Shown piece after piece: positions 16,649 through 24,827 of a stretch of 64,000 nucleotides of DNA. Position 1 is the stretch's first letter, and the number at the start of each line of letters is the position of its first letter. Source of the DNA: Bog-756 sp052326605 (GTDB taxonomy: Bacteria > Actinomycetota > Acidimicrobiia > Acidimicrobiales > RAAP-2); assembly GCA_052326605.1 (NCBI GenBank), contig JBKQMB010000001.1, forward strand, positions 3,833-67,832, written 5' to 3'. The notes beneath the pieces were generated by a model. That model had not been told where the DNA came from. It saw only the letters and a list, made by a program, of their open reading frames with translations, and made no database searches. Both the position numbers and the translations under genes were made by a program.

Positions 16649-17845
16649 TCAGTTGGAGGACCCGTACTGGATGGGAACGGTGATCGTCACGGTTCGTGTC
16701 CACCCGGCGGCACCGGCCGGCCAGGCCCACACGGAGAGATCGGACCCCGCCGGGACGAATGCGTCTGTCTCGTCCCCGATCACGGCGACGGCCGCGGTCC
16801 CGTTCGGTGCCGGTGGGGCTGCGGTCCAGCCTCCGCCGGGCCCTGGGATCACCTCGACCTGACGCCGGGTCCCCGATCCGAGCACCACCGATCCACCCTT
16901 GCCGCCGCCGCCGCCGATCCCGGTGGCCTCCACCGCCCAACCCGCCGGGACCGCGATCGGCGCCGACCGCGACCACTGGTCACCCGTCCCCGCACCCCAG
17001 AAGGCGACCAGCGACGAAGCACTGCCTTGCCTCACCTCGGCCAACCCGGCCATGCCGTCGCCGGTCTGCTCGAGGCGGAGCACGGATGTCGACGCACCGC
17101 TGTCGCCGCCCCCGAGCTGCGGTCCGATGTCCTGCCAGCGCTGCACGGTCGACCCGACGTCGGAGGAACCGATCTCCAGCACCCCGATCTGGCTGCCGTG
17201 CGCACAGCTTGCTCCGAGGAGCGGCCGGCCGGCCGGACCAGCGGCCACCGCGGTGACGGCGACCACGGGGCACCCGGCAACGGACGTGGCGAGGTCATGG
17301 GTGGTGACCACCGGGTTCCACGTGGACAGATCGCCGGTGCTGACCACCACTGTCTCACCCGAGACGATCGCCCAGAGGTCGGGCCCGGCCCCGGCGGCGA
17401 TGGCGTCGGGGGTGGCGATCAGCCCCGCCGGGAGCGAGCCCGGCAGCCACGTGCTGCCGCCGTCAGGGGTCTGGGCCACCGGCGAGAATTTCAGATCTGC
17501 CGAGGTCAGGAAGCCGGCGGTGAGCGGACCGCTCGCCGGGGCGGCCACGACGAGGCCGCCGTTGTCGGCCACCCCGGGAGGTGTGGAGAGACTCCACGAG
17601 GCGTTGCCCGACGGCCGGAGGAACAGTTGCCAGAAGGTGTTGGGGGGGTCATCGAGGTGCCCCATGGCCAGGATCACCGACGACTGCTTCGTCGAGGTCA
17701 CCGACGACGCAAGGGGGATCGCCGGGGCCGGACCTCCGTCCGAGCCTGTCCCCGCGCCCTGGTTGGTCCCGGACGTCTCCAAGAGAACCACGATGACCAC
17801 CACGACTGCCGCCGCCGCCAGCGCCGCCACGGTGCGGCCGTTCAT
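16649..17845 (-). CDS. Membrane-anchored beta-propeller-like protein ending VPIQYGSSN (module 1)
   Basis: Exported protein of 398 residues. The ATG at 17845 overlaps the stop of the SCO fusion gene (ATGA), which fixes the start. An N-terminal anchor helix (NGRTVAALAAAAVVVVIVVL) precedes a Ser/Gly/Ala linker. Repeats of about 60 residues follow, with Asp-box-like TPDGGSTW, plus strands typical of sialidase/BNR propellers. Two cysteines (AGCPV and GASCAHG) are conserved with the paralog at 40794 and probably form a disulfide. Shared blocks include AMGHLD(D/E)P.NTFWQL and the extreme C-terminus VPIQYGSS. No sialidase catalytic residues are claimed. Position in the operon suggests a partner of the SCO fusion. 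Confidence 0.7.
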   Translation of the reverse strand: MNGRTVAALAAAAVVVVIVVLLETSGTNQGAGTGSDGGPAPAIPLASSVTSTKQSSVILAMGHLDDPPNTFWQLFLRPSGNASWSLSTPPGVADNGGLVVAAPASGPLTAGFLTSADLKFSPVAQTPDGGSTWLPGSLPAGLIATPDAIAAGAGPDLWAIVSGETVVVSTGDLSTWNPVVTTHDLATSVAGCPVVAVTAVAAGPAGRPLLGASCAHGSQIGVLEIGSSDVGSTVQRWQDIGPQLGGGDSGASTSVLRLEQTGDGMAGLAEVRQGSASSLVAFWGAGTGDQWSRSAPIAVPAGWAVEATGIGGGGGKGGSVVLGSGTRRQVEVIPGPGGGWTAAPPAPNGTAAVAVIGDETDAFVPAGSDLSVWAWPAGAAGWTRTVTITVPIQYGSSN

Positions 17846-19764
17846 GAATGGAGGACTTGGGACATCTGCGAGGCCAACAGACCAGCGAACGACGACTGGT
17901 CCTCTGCCTGGGCCGGCCCGGGGTCCGTGGAGAGGACGCGGCGGGTGGTGCCCCGGGCGTCGATCACGAACGCCTCGTCGGAGTGGGCGACCATCCCCCC
18001 GGCCGGGGAAACAAAGGCCGCGATCCCATAGGCGTTCCACACCGACTGCAGCTCGGACCGGGACCCGGTGAGGAACAACCAATTGGGCTGCGAGTCGAGG
18101 CCCTCCTGGCGGTCGAAGGCGTCGACCGCCGACACGGTGTTGTAGATGGGATTGGCCACGATGGCCACGAACTTGGCTCTCTGCGCATTCGGGCCCAGCA
18201 TCTGGCTTGCCACCCGGAACTCCTGGGCGATGATCGGGCAGTCGGTGGTGCACACCGGGTCGAGGAACGTGAGCGCCACCGCGTACCCCCGCAGGTCGGC
18301 CAGTGAGACGGGCCGGCCCCGCTGGTCGACCAGGTGGAAGTCGGGGGCCGGGCCCGCCGTCACGTTGGGGGTACCGTCGATGGCCTCGGCGAGAATCGGG
18401 TCGGCAGTGCGGTTGACCGATGCCGCTGCCATGGGCGCGGCACCGACCAGGACTATCACCACTGCCCCCAACGCCGCCGCCAACCGGCCGGCATAGCCGG
18501 GGTCGATCCGCTCCCACCATGAGCGGCCCCGGCTCCCCACGCCCTCCGTCACGGGCTCGATGGCGCCTCGTGGTTCCGCGGCCGGCACATCGGCCGATTC
18601 GCCTTCGACCAGGGCCCGCTCGGCTATGGGGGTGGCGGCTGGCGAGGCCTCCTCGGCGACCGCCGCGGCCGGGGCTCGCACCAGAGCCAGATAGCCGGTA
18701 ACCGTAAGCAGCAGCAGGGGCAACATGGAGTTGGGGTCGGTTCCCGTCCCGCCCCAGAACCCGAAGTCCTCGATGAAGATCCAGTCGGCCACTCCCACCA
18801 CGACCAAGGCCACGACGGCCGGGTAGAGCAACCGGCGTCCCTGGATGAGCCCCATGCCGATGGCCGCCAGGACGATGACGACGAAGAGGTTGATCCCCCA
18901 ACCGTGGGCCTCGTCGAACGAGGCGAAGGACGAGACCAGCGAGGACAGTGCGTGGGGCTGGGGCGTGGTGGCCATCTGCTGCGCCATACCCGCCAAGGTC
19001 CCGGGCTTGTCGGCGGTGCCCCCCTGCCAGAAGCCCCGGCCCGGCCAGGCCTGGAGCCCTGCCATCACCAGCAGGAACACCCCGACCGAGACGGTGATGA
19101 TACGACCGAGCTGTCGACCGACCCACGCACGTTCGGGCAGGGCGATGAGCACCCCGCCCACCACGTAGATCAGTACCGCGCCGGGCGCACCGAACAGGAC
19201 GGTGAGCCCCGGGGCGAACAGGCCACCGAAGGCCGAGCCGAAGACCCACACGACCAGCCCCCATCCGACACTGGCCAGTCCGGCAGCCCGGGACCACAGG
19301 CCGCGCGGGGCCACCAGCAGCAGGATCCCGATCCCCAGCTGGATCCAGACCGCCGAGGCGGCCGCGGCGCTGGGGTGCCGGGACCAGGTGGTCACACCGA
19401 ACCCGACCAGGTGCTGGACCCAGGTGGGGGACGTGGCTGCCGCCGGCTGGATGACGTTCGACGGCATGCCGAGCGGCATCGCGGACTGCATCTGCAACAG
19501 ACCGTCGAAGATCCACAGGGCCCCGAAGCCGATCCGCACCACCTTCCGGCCGATGGGCTCAGACACGGTCGCCGGCCGAGGGGCGGGGAATCGCTCGCCG
19601 CTGGCAACCGCCCGGCTGTACTGGAGGGAGCGCAGGACGTTCCAGGCGACGACCAGGAGGATCAGAACCACGAAGATCAGTTCCCCCTGCCGGAGCAGCG
19701 CCTGGTGGAACGCTTGGACGATCAGCGAATTGCCGGCGCCGGGAGCGGCACCCATGCCGGGCAT
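17842..19764 (-). CDS. Polytopic membrane protein fused to a SCO copper chaperone domain (module 1)
   Basis: Protein of 640 residues. The first ~370 residues are membrane, with about eight segments, and carry ALWIFDGLLQMQ, VVWVFGSAFGGLF and GAPGAVLIYVVGGVLIALP, shared with the stand-alone protein at 6776 and the paralog at 42005. A linker and one more hydrophobic segment (VVIVLVGAAPMAAA) follow. The last ~180 residues form a SCO1/SenC thioredoxin-like domain with DPVCTTDCP (C505, C509) and H594 in GGMVAHSDE, the complete Cu ligand set. SCO domains deliver copper to the CuA site (family knowledge). This is the first gene of the minus-strand oxidase module. The next gene overlaps by ATGA. Confidence 0.85.
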   Translation of the reverse strand: MPGMGAAPGAGNSLIVQAFHQALLRQGELIFVVLILLVVAWNVLRSLQYSRAVASGERFPAPRPATVSEPIGRKVVRIGFGALWIFDGLLQMQSAMPLGMPSNVIQPAAATSPTWVQHLVGFGVTTWSRHPSAAAASAVWIQLGIGILLLVAPRGLWSRAAGLASVGWGLVVWVFGSAFGGLFAPGLTVLFGAPGAVLIYVVGGVLIALPERAWVGRQLGRIITVSVGVFLLVMAGLQAWPGRGFWQGGTADKPGTLAGMAQQMATTPQPHALSSLVSSFASFDEAHGWGINLFVVIVLAAIGMGLIQGRRLLYPAVVALVVVGVADWIFIEDFGFWGGTGTDPNSMLPLLLLTVTGYLALVRAPAAAVAEEASPAATPIAERALVEGESADVPAAEPRGAIEPVTEGVGSRGRSWWERIDPGYAGRLAAALGAVVIVLVGAAPMAAASVNRTADPILAEAIDGTPNVTAGPAPDFHLVDQRGRPVSLADLRGYAVALTFLDPVCTTDCPIIAQEFRVASQMLGPNAQRAKFVAIVANPIYNTVSAVDAFDRQEGLDSQPNWLFLTGSRSELQSVWNAYGIAAFVSPAGGMVAHSDEAFVIDARGTTRRVLSTDPGPAQAEDQSSFAGLLASQMSQVLHS

Positions 19765-19941
19765 CAGCGGGCCCCGTGAATTGTCATCTGGACGACGCTA
19801 CCGCTCCGGCAGGGATGTCCACAGTCGCCCGGCCGGCCCTCCGGCGGACCAAGGGCCACCGCCCTCACCACCCCGGTCCGTGGCCGCCCCCTGCCACCCC
19901 CGGCCCGGGGACGCCATCCCCGGCCCGGGGCCGCCGGCGTG

Positions 19942-20820
19942 TTACTCGCCGAAGAGCAGGCCGTAGTTGGCCCCGCGGCGCAGATGGTGGCCGCCGTCCA
20001 CGGCCAGGCTCTCGCCGCTGATCCACCCGGCCTCGGGCCCGGCCAGGAACCGGACCGCGGCCGCGATGTCCTCGACCGTCCCCAGACGGCTGATCGGCAT
20101 CTCGGCCAGATAGTCGTCGAGCAGCGGGCCTCCGGCGGTGATCGGTGCCATGAGCTCGTCATCGACGATGCCCGGTTGGACCGTGTTCACCCGGATGCCC
20201 GAGCGGCCCAGCTCCTCGGCCGCATACTTGCAGAGCATGTCGACGCCGGCCTTGGCCGCCCCATAGGCCCAGAGGTACCGGTGGGGGAAATGACCAGCCC
20301 CTGATGACATCCCGATGATCGATCCACCAGGTGCCTCTCCCCCACCGACACCGGTGCCCACTCCGGCAGCCATCAGCGGGGCCGCGTGCTTGATGCAGAG
20401 AAACGTCCCGATCAGATTGAGATCGACCGTGGCCCGAACCTGGCCGAGGTCGGCACCGGCGATCGGCCCCATGTGCGACGCGCCGCCGGCATTGGCGAAC
20501 AGGATGTCGAGGCGCCCCCGTGCGGAGGCCGCTTCCGCCACCGCGTGGGCGATCCCCTCCTCGACCGTCACGTCGGCCACCACGTAGCGGGCGGTTCCCC
20601 CGGCCACTGCGGCCCGGCCGCCGCCGGCCGACGCCCGAGCCGTCTCGGTGAGGAGATCGACCGCCGAGCGGAGTCGCTCCTCGGTGCGGCCGCAGATGGT
20701 GACATGGGCCCCGTCCTGGACCAGTCGGGTGGCGGCACCCAGTCCGATGCCGCTGCCGCCTCCGGTCACCAGGGCGGAAAAGCCCTCGATTCCCCGTGCA
20801 CCGTTGGCTGCGCTCGTCAC
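19942..20820 (-). CDS. SDR-family NAD(P)-dependent oxidoreductase
   Basis: Classical short-chain dehydrogenase of 292 residues. The Rossmann motif is TGGGSGIG (residues about 19-26), the strand motif is ANAGG, and the catalytic set is Ser in SSGAG with YGAAK (Tyr-x3-Lys). The C-terminus has the usual SLAVDGGHHLR. A Gly/Glu-rich insert (GVGTGVGGGEAPGG) sits before the catalytic serine. It is divergent from the acyl-CoA synthetase at 20943. An inverted repeat lies between them, so the pair may be co-regulated. The substrate cannot be told from sequence; a role in acyl or steroid side-chain degradation is inferred from context. Confidence 0.85.
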   Translation of the reverse strand: MTSAANGARGIEGFSALVTGGGSGIGLGAATRLVQDGAHVTICGRTEERLRSAVDLLTETARASAGGGRAAVAGGTARYVVADVTVEEGIAHAVAEAASARGRLDILFANAGGASHMGPIAGADLGQVRATVDLNLIGTFLCIKHAAPLMAAGVGTGVGGGEAPGGSIIGMSSGAGHFPHRYLWAYGAAKAGVDMLCKYAAEELGRSGIRVNTVQPGIVDDELMAPITAGGPLLDDYLAEMPISRLGTVEDIAAAVRFLAGPEAGWISGESLAVDGGHHLRRGANYGLLFGE

Positions 20821-20872
20821 GTTCCGGCCCTCCGTTCGTTCGATCGGCGGTCCCCCGGGACCACCATGATGG

Positions 20873-20896
20873 ACGGACGTGCTACAGAGTGTCCGT
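20873..20896. promoter_or_regulatory. Inverted repeat between divergent SDR and acyl-CoA synthetase genes
   Basis: ACGGAC (20873-20878) and GTCCGT (20891-20896) form a perfect inverted repeat with a 12-base spacer in the shared promoter region. The core CGGAC/GTCCG is also found in the operator ahead of the P450-TetR genes at 28.25 kb. A TetR-type site is inferred. Confidence 0.45.
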
Positions 20897-20942
20897 TCGG
20901 CTGCAGCATGCTACGGGTCGGGCGTACCGGCAAAGGAGGAAC

Positions 20943-22592
20943 GTGGAGAGCTCCCGCCAATTCAACCTGGCCGACCTGTTCGAGGTGGTGGCCGACACCG
21001 TCCCCGACCGCCTGGCGCTGGTGGCAGGCCCCGGTCGACTGACCTACCGACAGGTCGACGAACGGGCCAATCGCTTCGGGCACTACCTGCGGGATCTGGG
21101 GATCCCACCCGGCGCTCACGTCGGGATCCTGGCCCACAACCGAGCGGAGTGGGCCGAGGCCATGATCGGCTGCTACAAGGCACGGGCGGTGCCGATCAAC
21201 ATCAACTACCGGTACGTGGCACCGGAGCTTCGCTACGTCATCGACAACGCCGATCTCGCAGCCCTGCTCTACGAACGGGAGTTGACGCTCCTGGTCGACG
21301 AATCGCTGGACGACGACCGGGTTCGGGCGCTCCACCTCGTGGTGATCGAGGACCAGTCCGACACAAGCAGCGCCACGGACTCCTCCCGCACCTCTGACGC
21401 CGCCGGCGCCTCCGATGCGGCCACGCCCTACGAGGCCGCCCTCGCCGCGAGCCGGTCCTCTCGGGAGTTCGGGCCACGGTCCCCCGACGACCTCTATGTC
21501 CTCTACACCGGGGGCACCACCGGCATGCCCAAAGGCGTCATGTGGCGCCAGGAGGACATCTTCTTCGCGGCAATGGGCGGTGGAGGCTGGGGTGCGGACC
21601 CGATCACCCATGCCGACGAGTTGGTCGGCCGCCTCAACACCGACGAGGCGGGTCGCGTGGCCATGCTGGTCGTCGCGCCCCTGATGCACGGCAACGCCCA
21701 GTGGGTCATGTGGAACGCGTTCATGATGGCCGGCACAGCTGTGTTGTACACGGACCACCGGTACGATCCCGACGCCCTGTTGCGCCTGGCGGGCGACGAG
21801 GGCGTCCTGACCATCGCCCTGGTCGGCGATGCGATGGCGCGCCCGCTCGCCGAAGCTCTGGAATCCGCACCCCCGGGGGCGTACGACACCTCGACCCTTA
21901 TGGCCATCGCGTCGGGCGGCGCCATGTTGTCCGCCACGGTCAAGGCCGAGCTGAAGGAACAGCTGCCCGGGGTCATCATCATGGACCGGTTCGGTTCGAG
22001 CGAGAGCGGGGCCCAGGGGGCGGTGGAGGACGACGCCAGCGGCCCGCGGTTCGTGATGAGCGACGACACCTCGGTGCTCGACGACGAGCTCCGGCCGCTT
22101 ACCCCTGGCGACGGGAGGATCGGACACCTGGCCCGGACCGGCAGGATCCCCCTGGGGTACTACAAGGACCCGGCCAAGACCGATGCCACCTTTCCGACCG
22201 ATGCCCTCGGCGTCCGGTGGTCGGTGCCCGGCGACCTGGCATCCGTCGAGCCCGACAGCACCATCACTGTCCTCGGGCGGGGCTCGGCTTCGATCAACTC
22301 CGGTGGGGAGAAGATCTTCCCCGAAGAGGTCGAGGCTGCCATCAAGTCGCATCCGGGCGTGTTCGGAGCCATCGTGGTCGGGCTCCCTGACGACCGCTTC
22401 GGCCAGCGCGTCGCCGTCGTGGTCCAGGTGAAGGAGACCGGTGCCGACGATCTCGGACTCGAGGACCTCCAGGAGCACTGCCGGGGTCACATCGCCGGCT
22501 ACAAGATCCCGCGCCAGATGCTCGTTGTGGACGAGATCCCCCTGACAGCGGCGGGAAAGCCGGACGCCGAGGCGGCCAGGGCGCTCTTCTGA
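20943..22592 (+). CDS. Acyl-CoA synthetase (AMP-forming)
   Basis: ANL-superfamily enzyme of 549 residues. The GTG at 20943 is chosen because AAAGGAGGA lies just upstream; a reading from 20796 would add a family-unlike arginine-rich leader. It activates a carboxylic acid with ATP to an acyl-AMP and transfers it to CoA. Motifs: YTGGTTGMPKG (P-loop, about residues 184-194), FGSSESGAQ, LGRGSASINSGGEKIFPEEVE and KIPRQ..VVDEIPLTAAGKPD with the C-terminal lysine. A Ser/Ala/Asp-rich insert sits before the P-loop. Divergent from the SDR gene. The substrate (fatty acid, steroid or side-chain acid) is not settled. Confidence 0.9.
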   Translation: MESSRQFNLADLFEVVADTVPDRLALVAGPGRLTYRQVDERANRFGHYLRDLGIPPGAHVGILAHNRAEWAEAMIGCYKARAVPININYRYVAPELRYVIDNADLAALLYERELTLLVDESLDDDRVRALHLVVIEDQSDTSSATDSSRTSDAAGASDAATPYEAALAASRSSREFGPRSPDDLYVLYTGGTTGMPKGVMWRQEDIFFAAMGGGGWGADPITHADELVGRLNTDEAGRVAMLVVAPLMHGNAQWVMWNAFMMAGTAVLYTDHRYDPDALLRLAGDEGVLTIALVGDAMARPLAEALESAPPGAYDTSTLMAIASGGAMLSATVKAELKEQLPGVIIMDRFGSSESGAQGAVEDDASGPRFVMSDDTSVLDDELRPLTPGDGRIGHLARTGRIPLGYYKDPAKTDATFPTDALGVRWSVPGDLASVEPDSTITVLGRGSASINSGGEKIFPEEVEAAIKSHPGVFGAIVVGLPDDRFGQRVAVVVQVKETGADDLGLEDLQEHCRGHIAGYKIPRQMLVVDEIPLTAAGKPDAEAARALF

Positions 22593-22696
22593 GAGCAGGA
22601 CCGCCTCCGCTCCCGCCGGACCTGTCTGGACGGTGCGTTAGAGTCGTCCGTCCCGTCACACCGGTTGCGGCCACCGTCGATCCGTATCGGCCCCGG

Positions 22697-23575
22697 TCAA
22701 CGTGGTGGAGCCGTCGACAGGCGTGCGCCGACAACCACCCCCACCGTGCGGGCCACCCGGTCGGCCGCCACCTCCAACGCCCCCTCGTCGATGTCCACGG
22801 TGCGGTGGAGGCCGGCGTCGGGCCACAGGCCCATCACGCGGGCCGGAACGGGCAGGGAGGACGAGCGCAGTCCGGCGGTCAGGGCCAGGTAGGCAAGCCC
22901 TTCCGCCCACCCCTGCTCCGGGCAGCCTCCGGACACCGAGACCAGTGCCACCGGAGTATCACTCCGTTGCCTGCCGCGGGGTACCGACCCTGGGGCTGTC
23001 AGCGGGACGCGCAACTCCGAACGGCCTTTGAGGCGGACCGTGCGAGGCGCCGGGCACGTCCAGTGGTCGTCCGCACCTCCGATCTGCGGGACCTGGGCGA
23101 AGGCGGTCCAATCGAAGGCGGTCCACAACGAGGTGGCCCAGCCGACGGCATCGGCAAGGACCACCGCCCGCGCTCCGGAAGGCAATCCGGAGAACCAGGG
23201 CTCCCAGTGGAACGTGCGCCAGCCGGTGCGCTCCCACTCCGCGACGGCATCGGTGGCGATCGGAACCACCGCCTCGGAGGGGCCGCGGAAGCGGCCCGTG
23301 ACACACGCACTCACCACGGCGAGACCCAGGGAACGTCGAACGAACACCGGCTTCCACGCGAACGGTTCCTCGTCCATGGCCGGCCGGTCCGGGTGGACCA
23401 GGGCCCGACGGAGGAGCGGCAGCGTGACCTCCACCTGGCCACCCGGGGGAAGCCCTTCGATCGAAGCGGACACTCTCGACAGGAGACGGTCCCTCAGTCG
23501 CCGTCGTGCCTCTTCCCCGATCCGGATCACAGGCGGTGCCGTCAGCTCCGATGTCCGCACTGCCGAACGCGTCAT
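22697..23575 (-). CDS. Uncharacterised protein coupled to a RecB/Cas4-like nuclease
   Basis: No family recognised. The 292-residue protein has a conserved-looking N-terminal part (PVIRIGEEARRRLRDRLLSRV) and a Trp-rich middle (WERTGWRTFHWEPWFSGLPSG, WATSLWTAFDWTAF). It has no signal peptide or membrane segment, so it is predicted cytosolic. The start ATG at 23575 overlaps the stop of the nuclease gene (ATGA), so the two are translated together and likely work together, possibly in DNA repair or processing. Similar gene pairs might be an unnamed actinobacterial two-gene repair unit; this is inference. Confidence 0.45.
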   Translation of the reverse strand: MTRSAVRTSELTAPPVIRIGEEARRRLRDRLLSRVSASIEGLPPGGQVEVTLPLLRRALVHPDRPAMDEEPFAWKPVFVRRSLGLAVVSACVTGRFRGPSEAVVPIATDAVAEWERTGWRTFHWEPWFSGLPSGARAVVLADAVGWATSLWTAFDWTAFAQVPQIGGADDHWTCPAPRTVRLKGRSELRVPLTAPGSVPRGRQRSDTPVALVSVSGGCPEQGWAEGLAYLALTAGLRSSSLPVPARVMGLWPDAGLHRTVDIDEGALEVAADRVARTVGVVVGARLSTAPPR

Positions 23576-24759
23576 CGGCCCTCCCCGCGCGTCGTATCCC
23601 GTCCTCCGAGTCCGTCGAGGCGTTCCCGGCCCGGGCCGCACTCGGGCAACACGGCGCACCACCCGCACAGGGTGCCGGCACTCCGCACGGGCTCGATGCC
23701 ATCGGCCACCCTCCGCAACGCCCTGGCGCCGATCAGCGTCCGGCGGGCAGCCTCCACCAACAACTCGTCGGTGACGGGGTCGACGTCCAGCTCGCCCGTC
23801 CTCGTGTAGTACGTGGCCACCACGAATGGAGGTGCCCAACTCCGCACTGCTTCGACCAGGGCATAGAAGTGGAGATCGACACGGTGGCCCGGGCGGCGGG
23901 CACCAGACTTGATCTCCACGACGGCGACCGACGCCTCGTCCTCGGCCGGCCTGCCGATGGCCAGGTCCACCCTGGCCGACAGTTCGACGGAGCCTCCGGC
24001 CAGCTGCGCTCGTATGGCCTCGTGGGTCCGAGGCAGCCACCCGGGCTCGAGGGCCGGCCACCGGAGCTGCAACCCCTCGGCCTGCCGCTCGACCTCGGCT
24101 CTCAGACCCTCCCGATCACGGGGCGGCAGCTGTTCGATCCACGACAGCAACCCCCGCTGGTGGTCGTCGACGGAGAGCGCTGCCAGTCCGTCGGCCATGG
24201 CATCACCGATGCTCCCCACGCACACCAATTGTCGGAAGAGGACATCGATCATGGCGCCACATGCCATGGCCGGGGTCGGCGTCCGCTCACCGAACTCGGT
24301 CGCCACGTAGTGGGCCTCGCAGGCGAGCACCCGGGTGAGCCGGTCCCTGGTCACCACCAGGGGGGACGGCCGGGAGAGCGTGCCACCGGGACCCGGCGCA
24401 CCCACACGCGAGCCCGAGACCGGGCCCACGCCCGGACCGGCATCGGGGCCCTGACCCGGGGCCCCGTCAACATCCCCGTGGCCTTCGCCCGTGCTGCCGG
24501 TCGCCAGCTCGGCGTCGAGATGGCGACGGAGCCGGAGCACGAACTCGGGATCGACCTTCGGCCGGGGACGTCCGGTGACCCGCAGCCGCTCGAGGAGCGC
24601 AGGGCCGGCCAAAGGCCTCCACGGGTGGGACCATGCCTGGCCGCATGCGATCTCCTCGCGCCGGGACCTGCTTCCGCCGTGGCTGTCCGAGGTCGACCGA
24701 GAGCGACCCCCACCCTCCCGTGGGTTCCCTGCACGGCGGTCGACGTCCATCTGGAGCAT
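23572..24759 (-). CDS. PD-(D/E)XK nuclease of the RecB/Cas4 type with Fe-S cluster cysteines
   Basis: Predicted nuclease of 395 residues if started at ATG 24759. GTG 24825 is an alternative, and no strong RBS decides between them. The catalytic motifs are Asp in SARVDLAIGR followed by VVEIKSG (E-x-K), as in PD-(D/E)XK enzymes. Four cysteines match the Cas4/AddB Fe-S pattern: one in RVLACEAHYV before the catalytic core, then CGWCAVLPEC near the C-terminus. There is no helicase domain and no CRISPR array nearby, so this is a stand-alone nuclease. The N-terminal ~150 residues are low-complexity and Gly/Pro/Arg-rich. Confidence 0.7.
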   Translation of the reverse strand: MLQMDVDRRAGNPREGGGRSRSTSDSHGGSRSRREEIACGQAWSHPWRPLAGPALLERLRVTGRPRPKVDPEFVLRLRRHLDAELATGSTGEGHGDVDGAPGQGPDAGPGVGPVSGSRVGAPGPGGTLSRPSPLVVTRDRLTRVLACEAHYVATEFGERTPTPAMACGAMIDVLFRQLVCVGSIGDAMADGLAALSVDDHQRGLLSWIEQLPPRDREGLRAEVERQAEGLQLRWPALEPGWLPRTHEAIRAQLAGGSVELSARVDLAIGRPAEDEASVAVVEIKSGARRPGHRVDLHFYALVEAVRSWAPPFVVATYYTRTGELDVDPVTDELLVEAARRTLIGARALRRVADGIEPVRSAGTLCGWCAVLPECGPGRERLDGLGGRDTTRGEGR

Positions 24760-24827
24760 GGCGGAAGTGTGGACCGCGGGTGTGACAGAACGGGGGGCCG
24801 GCGCTGTGCCCGGTAGCCTCTGCACCG

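Noticed and set aside
17846..19516. A 955-residue frame joining the module 1 beta-propeller protein with upstream sequence
   Set aside because: The upstream part lies over the SCO fusion in another frame and is Arg/Gly-rich; the ATGA overlap marks the true start.
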